Shown in pieces: positions 14,252 to 22,800 of a stretch of DNA of 26,103 nt (the first letter of the stretch is position 1; each line of letters begins with the position of its first letter). The stretch covers positions 1-26,103 of the forward strand of contig JAAXGS010000035.1 in assembly GCA_012271225.1 (NCBI GenBank), written 5' to 3'. This stretch comes from Dehalococcoidia bacterium. Its GTDB lineage: Bacteria > Chloroflexota > Dehalococcoidia > UBA6926. Position numbers and translations under genes: made by a program. A model generated the notes under the pieces. That model saw nothing but the letters and a program-made list of their open reading frames with translations, did no database searches and was not told the origin of the DNA.

Positions 14252-15733
14252 CTAGCCTCCGCCCGTCAACCGCGTCACACCGTCACGGAAGACATCCGAA
14301 ACAAGCGCCGGGTACACGCCGACAGCAATGATTGGCACAACCAACAGGGCCATCGCCACGGTGTCCTGCGCCGATGCGTCTCTGATTGTCCGCCACCGCG
14401 CCTTCAGCGGGCCCAGGAGCACCCGCTCCACCGTCCAGAGGATGTATCCGGCCGTCAGCACGATGCCCAGCGCGGCAAGCGCCGTCGCAAGCGGATAGAC
14501 GGCAAAGCTCCCAAGAAAGACCATCAACTCCGCGGCGAACCCGCTCAACAGGGGCAGGCCCAGGCTCGCCAGCCCCGCCAATATGAAGACTGCTCCCACA
14601 ACGGGCATCCTGGCGATCAGTCCGCCGAGGTCCGGAATGTGGCGGGTATGCGCGTTCTCATAGACGATCCCCACAACGAGGAACAGGAGGCCCGTTATTG
14701 TGCCGTGCGCGAACATCTGGAGCGCAGCCCCCGTCACGCTCACCGCGCCAAGGGAGGCGATGCCCAGCAGCACCAGGCCCATGTGACTGACGCTTGAATA
14801 AGCGACCAGACGTTTGAGGTCCGTCTGTCGAAAGACGACGGCCGCGCCGTACAACACGCTGATGACGGCCAGCGCAACCAGCAGCGGCGCCCATCGCTCC
14901 GTCTCGCCCGGAAACATGCCCACGTTGATGCGGATCAGGCCGTAGCCGCCCATCTTCAGCAGGACGCCCGCCAGCAGCACGCTGACGGCGGTCGGCGCGT
15001 CCGTGTGCGCGTCCGGCAGCCACGTGTGCAGCGGCCAGACCGGCAGCTTGACGGCAAACGCAATCAGAAAGAGCGCTGAGATCGCCTCAAGCGTGAGAAA
15101 GGCGGGGCGTATCATTCCCGCCTGCCCCTCAAGCATCATGACCTGCATATCGAACGATCCGACTGCGAAACGCAGGGCAAGAACGCCGACAAGCATGAAC
15201 GCGCTGCCAAAGAGCGTGTACAGGACGAACTTCATGGCGGAGTATTCCCGATGACCCGTGCCCCACATGGCGATGAGGAAGTACATGGGCACAAGCTCCA
15301 CCTCCCAGAAGAGGAAGAAGAGCAGCAGATCACCCGCCACAAACACGCCCTGCACGCCGGTCAGCAGGAGCAGGAGCCACATGTGGTACTCGCGCACGCG
15401 CTCCCGCACATGCCACGACGCGAGGACGGCAACCACCCCAAGCAGCGCCGTCAGGAAGACCAGCGGCATGCTGAGGCCGTCGATGGTCAGAAGATAGGAC
15501 GCGTTGATGCCGGGTATCCACGGATCAGAGCCGTACGCGCCCAGCTGCTCAACAATCGGCCCGCTGTTCGCGTACACAGTCCAGGCGTAGACGGCAAGCG
15601 CCAGATCCGCCGCGAGCGCCGCGAGCGCGATCAGCCGGACACGCGACTCCCGCCGTCCAAAGGCCGCAATGACCGCCGCGCCAAGAACGGGCAGGAAGAC
15701 GATCAGCGTTATCAGGCCGTCGAAGGCGTTCAT
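14252..15733 (-). CDS. nuoM: NADH-quinone oxidoreductase subunit M
   Basis: Antiporter-like proton-pumping subunit of complex I, 493 residues and polytopic. Seen are FFLFWEVELVPMYFLI with the conserved helix-5 glutamate, LHTWLPDAHTDAPTAVSVLLAG followed by VLLKMGGYGL with the pumping lysine, and KRLVAYSSVSHMGLVLLG. The ATG at 15733 has AGGA just upstream and leaves a 10-base gap to nuoL; a start 14 codons further up would overlap nuoL and add residues unlike the family. Cotranscribed with nuoL and nuoN. Confidence 0.95.
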   Translation of the reverse strand: MNAFDGLITLIVFLPVLGAAVIAAFGRRESRVRLIALAALAADLALAVYAWTVYANSGPIVEQLGAYGSDPWIPGINASYLLTIDGLSMPLVFLTALLGVVAVLASWHVRERVREYHMWLLLLLTGVQGVFVAGDLLLFFLFWEVELVPMYFLIAMWGTGHREYSAMKFVLYTLFGSAFMLVGVLALRFAVGSFDMQVMMLEGQAGMIRPAFLTLEAISALFLIAFAVKLPVWPLHTWLPDAHTDAPTAVSVLLAGVLLKMGGYGLIRINVGMFPGETERWAPLLVALAVISVLYGAAVVFRQTDLKRLVAYSSVSHMGLVLLGIASLGAVSVTGAALQMFAHGTITGLLFLVVGIVYENAHTRHIPDLGGLIARMPVVGAVFILAGLASLGLPLLSGFAAELMVFLGSFAVYPLATALAALGIVLTAGYILWTVERVLLGPLKARWRTIRDASAQDTVAMALLVVPIIAVGVYPALVSDVFRDGVTRLTGGG

Positions 15734-15743
15734 CCGTCCTGCC

Positions 15744-17714
15744 CTAGCCTCCCCACGCGATGTACGCGGCCACAATCAGGACTGCGCCGATGGACAGAAC
15801 CGTGAGCGAGGTCTGCAGCTGCCCCGTCTCAACCACGCGGATACCCTTGCCGACGTTGCGCCCCACCACGCCAAAGGTGTTAACAGCCCGGTCGACGATG
15901 CCCTTCTCGCTGTCAAACCACGAGAGAAACCGCCACAGACCGCCGTAGAGCGCCATCCGCACAACAACGCCCTCATACAGCTCATCCAGGTAATACTTGC
16001 GGGTCAGCAGCCGCGCGAGGGGAGCGAGCGGGCCGCTGATGGACGGGGCGCTGATCGCGCCCCCTCTGTAGAGCGCCGCCGCGATTCCGATGCCGAGCAG
16101 TCCCGCGGCGAGGCCAAGCGCCGCGGGGACGATGTGAATCTCCTCCGCGTGCGCGCCAAGCGGCTCCAGCATGTCCGTAAACCAGTGCAGGCCCGGCGCG
16201 TTGGCAAGCCATGAGACGACGGCCAGCGCGGCCAGAACAACCATGGGCGCCACCATGACCCGCGGGGACTCATGCGGAGCGCCGCCGTGCCCCTCATCAT
16301 GGGTTTCATGGGCGTTCTGCGTGGCGCCGGACTCCTGCGACTCTCCGCCGCGGTACTCGCCGTGGAAGGTCATGTACAGGGCGCGGAAGATATAGGCCGC
16401 GGTCATCACCGCGCCGGAAAGAGCCAGAATGAAGAGCAGCGTTCCCAGCGCGCCGCCATGAGACCACGCGCTGCCGAGTATCTCATCCTTGCTCCAGAAT
16501 CCGGAGAACGGCGGAATGCCGGCCAGGCTCAGCGATCCAATCAGGAAGACGCCGTATGTCCAGGGCATCACCCTGCGCAGCCCGCCCATGAACCGCATGT
16601 CAAACGTGCCGGTGGCGTGATTGACGGAGCCGGAGCCCAGGAACAGCAACGCCTTGAAAAACGCATGGTTGAACAGATGGAACAGCGCTGGGCCGAGCGC
16701 CCCAAGGCCGAGGGCCAGGAACATGTATCCAAGCTGGCTCACGGTGGAATAGGCCAGAACGCGCTTGATGTCCGTCATCACCAGTCCCATCGACGCGGCA
16801 AAGACCAGGGTGAACCCGCCGATAAGCGCGACGACGGTTCGCGCCGTTTCCGCCTCATCGAACAGCGGCAGGAAGCGGGCGACGAGAAAGACGCCGGCGG
16901 CAACCATGGTGGCGGCATGGATCAGGGCGCTAACGGGCGTCGGGCCCTCCATCGCGTCCGGCAGCCAAGTGTGCAGCGGGAATTGCGCGCTCTTGCCCGC
17001 TGCGCCCGCCATGATGCCAAGGCATACCCACGTCAGCCCCGCTCCCGTCAGGACGGTCCCGCCGGCGCGCAGGAGGTCCACAGGGGCGTCCGGGTCATTG
17101 AGGACGAACGTGATCGGCGCGTCGTCTGGCCAGAGTAGAAAGATGCCCAGAATGGCAATCAGGAAAAACAGGTCGCCGAACCGGGTGATGATAAAGGCCT
17201 TCTTGGCCGCCGCCGCCGCGCTGGGGCGCGTGAACCAGAACCCGATCAACAGGTAGGAGCACAGCCCCACAAGCTCCCAACCGACAAACAGCAGAATCAG
17301 GTTGTTTGCCAGGACAAGCGTGAGCATCGAAGCGGTGAACAGCGCCATAAACGTGTAGTACCGGACATAGCCCCTGTCCTCGCTCATGTACCCGTGCGAG
17401 TAGATCTGGACGAGCAGGCTGACGGATGTGACGACGACCAGCATGATGGCCGTCAGGCCGTCCAGGAGCAATCCAATCCGAAGCGAAAACTCGTCGACGC
17501 GCAGGACCTCATGCAGCGGCAGAATCACCTCATGGTTGTTCCATACCGCAATGAGCGCCCACAGTGAGAGGAGGAAGGACAGGCCGATGGTTGATATGGC
17601 GGCGGCCGCGGCGAGCCGCGTGGTGGGACCCAGGAGCGGGCGGATGATCAGGCCGTTGAGCACTGCCGCTGCCAGCGGCGCAACTATGATGATCCAGACG
17701 GCGGCCTCAGGCAT
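15744..17714 (-). CDS. nuoL: NADH-quinone oxidoreductase subunit L
   Basis: Largest antiporter-like subunit of complex I, with the long lateral helix, 656 residues. Diagnostic parts are LLFVGWELVGLCSYLLIGFW with the helix-5 glutamate, LHTWLPDAMEGPTPVSALIHAATMV, KRVLAYSTVSQLGYMFLALG, and FHLFNHAFFKALLFLGSGSV. A hydrophilic loop near residue 470 is rich in His, Glu and Gly (ATQNAHETHDEGHGG), which could bind metal or be only a linker; it lies before the C-terminal helices. The gene begins eight bases after the 64-residue unknown protein and shares its transcript. Confidence 0.95.
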   Translation of the reverse strand: MPEAAVWIIIVAPLAAAVLNGLIIRPLLGPTTRLAAAAAISTIGLSFLLSLWALIAVWNNHEVILPLHEVLRVDEFSLRIGLLLDGLTAIMLVVVTSVSLLVQIYSHGYMSEDRGYVRYYTFMALFTASMLTLVLANNLILLFVGWELVGLCSYLLIGFWFTRPSAAAAAKKAFIITRFGDLFFLIAILGIFLLWPDDAPITFVLNDPDAPVDLLRAGGTVLTGAGLTWVCLGIMAGAAGKSAQFPLHTWLPDAMEGPTPVSALIHAATMVAAGVFLVARFLPLFDEAETARTVVALIGGFTLVFAASMGLVMTDIKRVLAYSTVSQLGYMFLALGLGALGPALFHLFNHAFFKALLFLGSGSVNHATGTFDMRFMGGLRRVMPWTYGVFLIGSLSLAGIPPFSGFWSKDEILGSAWSHGGALGTLLFILALSGAVMTAAYIFRALYMTFHGEYRGGESQESGATQNAHETHDEGHGGAPHESPRVMVAPMVVLAALAVVSWLANAPGLHWFTDMLEPLGAHAEEIHIVPAALGLAAGLLGIGIAAALYRGGAISAPSISGPLAPLARLLTRKYYLDELYEGVVVRMALYGGLWRFLSWFDSEKGIVDRAVNTFGVVGRNVGKGIRVVETGQLQTSLTVLSIGAVLIVAAYIAWGG

Positions 17715-17722
17715 GGGTGGCG

Positions 17723-17917
17723 TCAGACCTTCCGCTCAATCTCTTCCGCCACGTGCTCACGCGCGCGGGGAATGCAGACCCTGAACTCCGCAAACTCATC
17801 ACCCCAATGCTCGATACGGTCCGGGAGCAGGCGCGTGGGCAAGCCCTCGCCCTCGTAGAGCGTTTTCCACATCTCGGCGGCCATCAGGCCCCTGACCCTC
17901 TTGAACTCAACCCACAT
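17723..17917 (-). CDS. Small protein of unknown function inside the nuo operon
   Basis: A 64-residue soluble, charged protein encoded between nuoK and nuoL in the same orientation, 63 bases after nuoK and eight before nuoL. No membrane segment, signal peptide or metal motif is present; there is one cysteine (C48). The pattern is a helix (AAEMWKTLYEGEG), a strand (LPTRLLP), a polar loop, a strand (EFRVCIP) and an acidic/basic helix (REHVAEEIER). This resembles the DUF2007-type putative signalling domain, an inference from layout only. SD support is modest; an internal ATG (M12) preceded by AGGGG is an alternative start. The tight fit in a highly expressed operon and a family-like secondary structure argue that it is real. 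A role in complex I assembly or regulation is possible but not shown. Confidence 0.6.
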   Translation of the reverse strand: MWVEFKRVRGLMAAEMWKTLYEGEGLPTRLLPDRIEHWGDEFAEFRVCIPRAREHVAEEIERKV

Positions 17918-17980
17918 GGCGTTTCCGCTATCCCTCTGGCGCGGCCTGACTGTGTCCGGGCGCCGTTCTCATCGCGTCGT

Positions 17981-18292
17981 TCATTTGAGCAGGTTAATCT
18001 CCGCCGCATCGACCGTGTTGCGCCGGGCAAAGATGGTCAGCAGAATCGCCAGTCCAATCGCAACCTCGGCCGCCGCCACGGTGATGATGAATATCGCGAA
18101 GATGTGCCCGGAAAGCTCGTTCGGCGCGGTGTAGCGCGAGAAGGCGACCAGAGCAACGTTCACGCCGTTCAGCATCAGCTCAATGGACATGAGAACGACG
18201 ATGACGTTGCGCTTGGCGAGAACGCCGAACAGCCCCACGGCAAACAGTCCGGCGGAGAGCAGCAGATAGTGTTCAAGCGCGATGGCTGCCAT
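17981..18292 (-). CDS. nuoK: NADH-quinone oxidoreductase subunit K
   Basis: Small membrane subunit of complex I, 103 residues with three helices, part of the proton channel. The helix-2 glutamate lies in VLMSIELMLNGVNV and the second in VAAAEVAIGLAI, both expected for NuoK. Length and ending (INLLK) match the family closely. It starts 15 bases after nuoJ. After its stop come 63 bases with no recognised element, then the small unknown gene. Confidence 0.95.
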   Translation of the reverse strand: MAAIALEHYLLLSAGLFAVGLFGVLAKRNVIVVLMSIELMLNGVNVALVAFSRYTAPNELSGHIFAIFIITVAAAEVAIGLAILLTIFARRNTVDAAEINLLK

Positions 18293-18307
18293 GCCGATTC
18301 CCCGACC

Positions 18308-18811
18308 TCACCGCTCCCGCGCGATCACAAGCGCGCCGATGGTCGCGACAAGCAGTAGAACCCCGGCCAGTTCAAACGGCAAGAGGTACACGCTGAAGAG
18401 CAGGTCCGGCAGATGCAGTCCCGGGGACGCGGCGTCCCCGACCATCGGGGAGATCGTGTCCGCCCTCCCCTGATGCTCCCATTGGGCGTTGGCCAGGACG
18501 TAGGCGAGTCCGGCCAGCGTCACGGCGCCGGTCAGCAGCCCAAGCGGCCACAGGCGGTGGGAGCGGCTGGCGCGGTTGATCTGCGCCGTCATCATGACGG
18601 CAAAGACGATGAGCACGGCGATGCCGCCAACGTAGATGAGGAACTGCGCAAGCGCGAGAAAGTCCGCGTCCAGCGTGACGTAGATCCCCGCCACGGCCGC
18701 AAGGCTGACAAGGAGTCCCAGCGCGGCATAGAAGATGTTCCGCGCCGTGACAACGGCAAACGCGCCGATCAGCGCGGTGGTCGCGAGAAAGAAGAAGGCT
18801 AGAGTGACCAC
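18308..18811 (-). CDS. nuoJ: NADH-quinone oxidoreductase subunit J
   Basis: Membrane subunit of complex I, 167 residues and five helices, with the pi-bulge helix region FLALAQFLIYVGGIAVLIVFAVMM that controls coupling. It starts with GTG inside the 3' end of nuoI (13-base overlap), with GAGG seven bases upstream, so it is translationally coupled. The same 13-base overlap with a GTG start is found at nuoA/nuoB. Confidence 0.94.
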   Translation of the reverse strand: MVTLAFFFLATTALIGAFAVVTARNIFYAALGLLVSLAAVAGIYVTLDADFLALAQFLIYVGGIAVLIVFAVMMTAQINRASRSHRLWPLGLLTGAVTLAGLAYVLANAQWEHQGRADTISPMVGDAASPGLHLPDLLFSVYLLPFELAGVLLLVATIGALVIARER

Positions 18812-19305
18812 CGGCCGGCCTCGTGCTCATCCAGCTCATCGTCCCCCGTATGGCCGATCATCTCCATCTGCGGCCTGAACTGCGTGCGCGGCTTCTTGGG
18901 CATGGCCTTGAGGTCCTCCACGCTGATCACCATCTCCTCACGCCCATAGGACGCCTGCTCAAAGTCGCCGCCCATGTGCAGGGCGTCGTACGGACAGACC
19001 TCAACGCAGAGAGCGCAGAACATGCACCGGCCCGTATCGATGTCAAAGACGTCGACGTGGTAGTCGCTGCCGACCTGCGAGTGCGGCTCCGGATGCGTGA
19101 CGATGCGAATGATGCCCAGCGGGCAGCCCTTGGCGCAGGTGGCGCATCCGGTGCAGCGCTCCTCATACCAGACGAAAGTGTTGCCGCGAAAGCGCGGTGA
19201 CTGCTCAAGCTTCTCCTCCGGGTACTGCGTGGTGAACGGCTTGCGCCGAATGTAGCCCAGCGTGACCATGAGGCCCTTGATCGCCCCTGTTCCAAATAGC
19301 GCCAT
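18799..19305 (-). CDS. nuoI: NADH-quinone oxidoreductase subunit I
   Basis: Peripheral-arm subunit holding clusters N6a and N6b, which pass electrons to NuoB. The 168 residues contain two classical CxxCxxCxxxCP motifs, RCTGCATCAKGCPLGI and RCMFCALCVEVCPYDA. The N-terminal amphipathic segment (GLMVTLGYIRRKPFTTQYPEE) docks to the membrane arm. AGGAGG six bases before the ATG at 19305 fixes the start; the longer open frame would overlap nuoH. It begins 10 bases after nuoH and overlaps nuoJ by 13 bases. Confidence 0.95.
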   Translation of the reverse strand: MALFGTGAIKGLMVTLGYIRRKPFTTQYPEEKLEQSPRFRGNTFVWYEERCTGCATCAKGCPLGIIRIVTHPEPHSQVGSDYHVDVFDIDTGRCMFCALCVEVCPYDALHMGGDFEQASYGREEMVISVEDLKAMPKKPRTQFRPQMEMIGHTGDDELDEHEAGRWSL

Positions 19306-19315
19306 GCCCTTCCTC

Positions 19316-20479
19316 CTACCCCCTCGCGGGCGCGGACGCTGCCAACTGTGTGTCAAAGCGCGCCAGTCCGGGAACGCGGGACAGCAGCGCGAGCACCGCG
19401 ACGGTCAGCCCGATATTGACAACGGCAATCACCGCGAGCGCGATGACCGGCAATGCCTCGCCCGGCTCCAGTGAGAACAGGGCCTGCGCGGCGAGAACCT
19501 CAGCAGCCGTGACGAGTATGTTGATGGTCGCCAACGGGAACAGGAGCTTCCACGCGAGGGCCAGCATCTGATCGATCCGGACGCGCGGCCACGTTCCCCG
19601 GAACCAGAAGAACAGGAAGACAACCGCTGACGTCTTCAGGCCAAACCAGATCAGCCCTCCAATATCCGGTTTCCATCCGCCCAGGAACAGCGTCACGATC
19701 ACGGCGGACCACCCAAGAGCGGCCACGTACTCCGCGCCGTAGATCAGTGCGAACTTCGTCCCCGTGTACTCCGTGTGAAATCCCGCCACGATCTCCGATT
19801 CCGCTTCATTGATGTCAAACGGCGTCCGATTCAGCTCTGCCGTCACCGCCACCAGCATGATGAGAAAGCCAATCGGCTGCACCAGGATGAAGGGGATGCC
19901 CTGCGCCTCCACGATCTTCTGCAGATTCAGCGAGCCGGAAAGCAGGATGACGGAGGTGACGGCCAGAATCAGCGGCACCTCATAACTGACAAGCTGCGCC
20001 ACGCCGCGCACCGCGCCGTAGAGAGAGTACTTGTTGTTGGATGCCCACCCCGCCGCGAACGCCGCGAGCGACGAGACGGACGTGACGGCAATCACATAGA
20101 CGATCCCTGCATCGAGGTCGGCAACGGCCCAGCCACGGAAGAACGGAACCACCGCAAAGAGCGCGATGGCGGGCGCAAAGAACAGGACGGGCGCAAGGAG
20201 AAAGACTGGACGGTCCGCCGCGCGCGGCGTCAGGTCCTCCTTTGTCACAAGCTTGAGCAGATCGGCTGCGCCCTGAAGAAGCCCAAACGGACCAACGCGG
20301 TTTGGCCCGATGCGGTTTTGCATTCGCGCAACCAGCCGCCGCTCCGCGTAGGTCAGCATGATCGCGCTGCCCAGCAGAACGTTCACGACAATGAAGATGC
20401 CAAGCAGCGGCATCAGGATATCCACGACTCCGATGGGCAGAAAGCTCTCCAGAATGCCGCGGGTCAGGTCGGCGATCAT
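19316..20479 (-). CDS. nuoH: NADH-quinone oxidoreductase subunit H
   Basis: Membrane subunit forming the quinone cavity with NuoB and NuoD, 387 residues. Recognisable are YAERRLVARMQNRIGPNRVGP, the loop AGWASNNKYSLYGAVRGVAQLVSYE, and NRTPFDINEAESEIVAGFHTEY with its acidic cluster. The order D-H-I without a nuoEFG insertion is the arrangement of 11-subunit complexes. The start codon overlaps the nuoD stop as ATGA, with GAGGT in nuoD serving as SD. Confidence 0.95.
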   Translation of the reverse strand: MIADLTRGILESFLPIGVVDILMPLLGIFIVVNVLLGSAIMLTYAERRLVARMQNRIGPNRVGPFGLLQGAADLLKLVTKEDLTPRAADRPVFLLAPVLFFAPAIALFAVVPFFRGWAVADLDAGIVYVIAVTSVSSLAAFAAGWASNNKYSLYGAVRGVAQLVSYEVPLILAVTSVILLSGSLNLQKIVEAQGIPFILVQPIGFLIMLVAVTAELNRTPFDINEAESEIVAGFHTEYTGTKFALIYGAEYVAALGWSAVIVTLFLGGWKPDIGGLIWFGLKTSAVVFLFFWFRGTWPRVRIDQMLALAWKLLFPLATINILVTAAEVLAAQALFSLEPGEALPVIALAVIAVVNIGLTVAVLALLSRVPGLARFDTQLAASAPARG

Positions 20480-21606
20480 CGATCGACCTCACCGACGTTG
20501 ATGTCCAAAGTGCCAAAGTTCACGATGAGGTCGGCAAGCTTCCAGCCCACGCACAGCTCGCGGAGAACCGTCAGGTTGATGAAGGACGGGGAGCGGATGC
20601 CGCAGCGGTACGGGGCGATTGTCCCGTCGCTGACCAGATAGAAGCCAAGCTCGCCCTTGGTGGCCTCAATGGCGCTGTACACCTCGCCAACGGGGGGCCG
20701 AATGAAGAAGTCCGCGGGTGTTCGCGTGGGGCCGTCCGGCATCTCCGCCATGCACTGCCGCGTCATGCGCGCGGATTCTTTCATCTCCTGCAGGCGCACC
20801 CACATGCGGTCCCAGTTATCGCCGTTCTGCGTCACCGGCACATCGAAGTTCATGCGGTCGTAGGCCTCATACGGCGCCTGTTTGCGCAGGTCAAAGTTGA
20901 CGCCGGAGGCGCGGAGGTTGGGGCCGGTCACGGAGCACTCAATCGCCCGCTCACCGGAGAGCGGCGCGATGCCCTTCATGCGCGACACCAGGATTTCATT
21001 CTCCAGCAACAGGGCCTCATACTCCGCGACGCGCTCCGCAAAATCGTCCAGAAAGGCGTTCAGGGCCGCGTCAAAGCCGGGCGGCAGGTCATGGGAAACG
21101 CCCCCAATGCGCATGTAGCTGAAGGTGATGCGAGCGCCGCAGACCATCTCGAACAGGTCAAGCACCTTCTCACGCTCGCGGAACATGTGCATGAGCGGCG
21201 TGATCCAGGCGCCAAGATCGTTGATCAGGAATCCAAGCGCCATGAGATGGCTCGCGATGCGCATGAGTTCGGCCATCATGACGCGCAGGTATTGCGCGCG
21301 CTCCGGCACATCGACATGCGCCAGCGCCTCCACCGCGCGGACGTACGCCAGGTTGTTCGACATGCCGGACAGATAGTCCAGCCGGTCGGTGAGGGTGATG
21401 ACCTGCGTGTAGCTGCGCTCTTCCGCAAGCTTGGAACTGCCGCGGTGCAGGTAGCCAAAGACCGGCTCAACGTCCACCACCTCCTCGCCGTCAAGGAGCG
21501 CGCGAATGCGGAAGACGCCGTGTGTGCTGGGGTGCTGCGGCCCCAGGTTGAGCAACACCGGCTCAATATCGTAGTTTGTCGCTCCGCTGTCCGGAATGAC
21601 GTTCAT
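20476..21606 (-). CDS. nuoD: NADH-quinone oxidoreductase subunit D
   Basis: 49-kDa-type quinone-site subunit related to [NiFe] hydrogenase large subunits, 376 residues. Features are LGPQHPSTHGVFR with the quinone-ligating histidine near the N-terminus, VFGYLHRGSSKLAEERSY, and the C-terminal GTLDINVGEVDR. It is separate from nuoC, not fused. Its SD is weak (CGGTAG) and it follows nuoC after 81 bases, the longest gap in the cluster. Confidence 0.95.
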   Translation of the reverse strand: MNVIPDSGATNYDIEPVLLNLGPQHPSTHGVFRIRALLDGEEVVDVEPVFGYLHRGSSKLAEERSYTQVITLTDRLDYLSGMSNNLAYVRAVEALAHVDVPERAQYLRVMMAELMRIASHLMALGFLINDLGAWITPLMHMFREREKVLDLFEMVCGARITFSYMRIGGVSHDLPPGFDAALNAFLDDFAERVAEYEALLLENEILVSRMKGIAPLSGERAIECSVTGPNLRASGVNFDLRKQAPYEAYDRMNFDVPVTQNGDNWDRMWVRLQEMKESARMTRQCMAEMPDGPTRTPADFFIRPPVGEVYSAIEATKGELGFYLVSDGTIAPYRCGIRSPSFINLTVLRELCVGWKLADLIVNFGTLDINVGEVDR

Positions 21607-21687
21607 TGACTACCGTTCATGTTTCATATGGCGTCCGTGCGGCGCCTGTTCTGCTTCATTCTGTTGCCCCGCGGCCTTGCCATCTGT

Positions 21688-22128
21688 CTACGCGAAATCC
21701 TTGCGGAGAGGGTGCCCGGGAAAGCCCTCCCACAGGAGTATTCGTTTCATGTTGGGATGCCCGATGAACTCAATGCCGAAGAGGTCATAGATCTCACGCT
21801 CCTGCAGATTCGCCCCCTCCCACACCGGCGCCACAGAGGGAACGGTCAGGTTCTCCCGGCCCCACACGCGGACCTTGAGGGTGGTCTCATGGTTGCGGCG
21901 GATGGACAGCAGGCCGTAGCGGAGCTCAAAGCGGTCGATAAAGTCGACCACGTCCAGTGACCGGAGCATGCGCATATCCAGATCATCGTCGTCACGCAGA
22001 AAGCGGCAGACCTCGACGATCCTGTCCGCGGAGACAACAATCCAATCGTCCCGCGTTTCCTCCACCGCGTCCGGCAGAGCGTCCTGGAGTTTTTGGGCGA
22101 CGGTGTCTGTTGACAGCGTGATGGTCAT
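21688..22128 (-). CDS. nuoC: NADH-quinone oxidoreductase subunit C
   Basis: 30-kDa peripheral-arm subunit, 146 residues. The signature is the C-terminal block WEGANLQEREIYDLFGIEFIGHPNMKRILLWEGFPGHPLRKDF, which is nearly invariant in the family. It is short at the C-terminus, ending right after that block. It begins six bases after the nuoB stop, with GAGGG as SD. Confidence 0.95.
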   Translation of the reverse strand: MTITLSTDTVAQKLQDALPDAVEETRDDWIVVSADRIVEVCRFLRDDDDLDMRMLRSLDVVDFIDRFELRYGLLSIRRNHETTLKVRVWGRENLTVPSVAPVWEGANLQEREIYDLFGIEFIGHPNMKRILLWEGFPGHPLRKDFA

Positions 22129-22134
22129 GCGCCC

Positions 22135-22800
22135 TCAGGAGATCAGCTTTCTCAGGCGCGGCTCCGGACTGCGGGCAAGCGAATCACGCCTGATCTTTTC
22201 CTGGAGTTTCAGCAGGCCGTGCAGCAGGGCGTCCGGGCGCGGCGGACAGCCCGGGACGTAAACGTCAACCGGCACAAGGCGGTTGACGCCGGGCACAACG
22301 CTGTAGCCCTGATAGTAGGGGCCGCCGCTGGTTGCGCAGACACCCATGGAGATGACCCACTTGGGGTTGGGCATCTGCTCATAGATGCGGCGCACAACCG
22401 GCGCCATTTTCCACGTGACGGTGCCGGAGACGATCATAAGATCCGCCTGCCGGGGAGAGGCGCGGAATATCTCCATTCCAAACCGCGCCTGATCAAAACG
22501 GGGCATGACGGCGGCGATCATCTCAAACGCGCAGCAGGCAAGGCCAAGCGTCACCGGCCACACGGAATTGGACCGGCCCCAGTCCAGCAGGGCATCGAGA
22601 GAGGTCACAAGAACGGAGCGCTTGAGCGATTCCGGAACCTCAATGGGCTCATCGACGTGCTGCTCCGTCGCGAGGGCGCGCAGCCTCTCGATGACCTCGC
22701 CCTCCTCCACGTCCAGTTGATCAGTGGTGACGGTGAGCGGGATGCCGTAGGGCGAAGGCAGGTGCTCCGGACCCGGCGGGATGGGCGTTACCTCTGCCAC
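22135..22800 (-). CDS. nuoB: NADH-quinone oxidoreductase subunit B
   Basis: Carries cluster N2, the last iron-sulfur centre before quinone. Ligands C89-C90 (LACCAFEM), C155 (GVCATSGG) and C185 (PGCPPRP) are all present. At 221 residues it is longer than the common 160-180, with about 60 extra N-terminal residues that are acidic and proline-rich. The GTG start is supported by GGAGG seven bases upstream, located in nuoA, so the extension is translated; the overlap with nuoA is 13 bases. Confidence 0.95.
   Translation of the reverse strand: MAEVTPIPPGPEHLPSPYGIPLTVTTDQLDVEEGEVIERLRALATEQHVDEPIEVPESLKRSVLVTSLDALLDWGRSNSVWPVTLGLACCAFEMIAAVMPRFDQARFGMEIFRASPRQADLMIVSGTVTWKMAPVVRRIYEQMPNPKWVISMGVCATSGGPYYQGYSVVPGVNRLVPVDVYVPGCPPRPDALLHGLLKLQEKIRRDSLARSPEPRLRKLIS

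Noticed and set aside
16254..16350. The His-rich NuoL loop as a separate metal-binding domain
   Set aside because: It is short and lies in a hydrophilic loop between helices; a variable linker explains it equally well.
21624..21683. A 19-codon basic ORF between nuoC and nuoD on the minus strand
   Set aside because: No SD, very short, and arginine-rich composition as expected from random GC-rich DNA.
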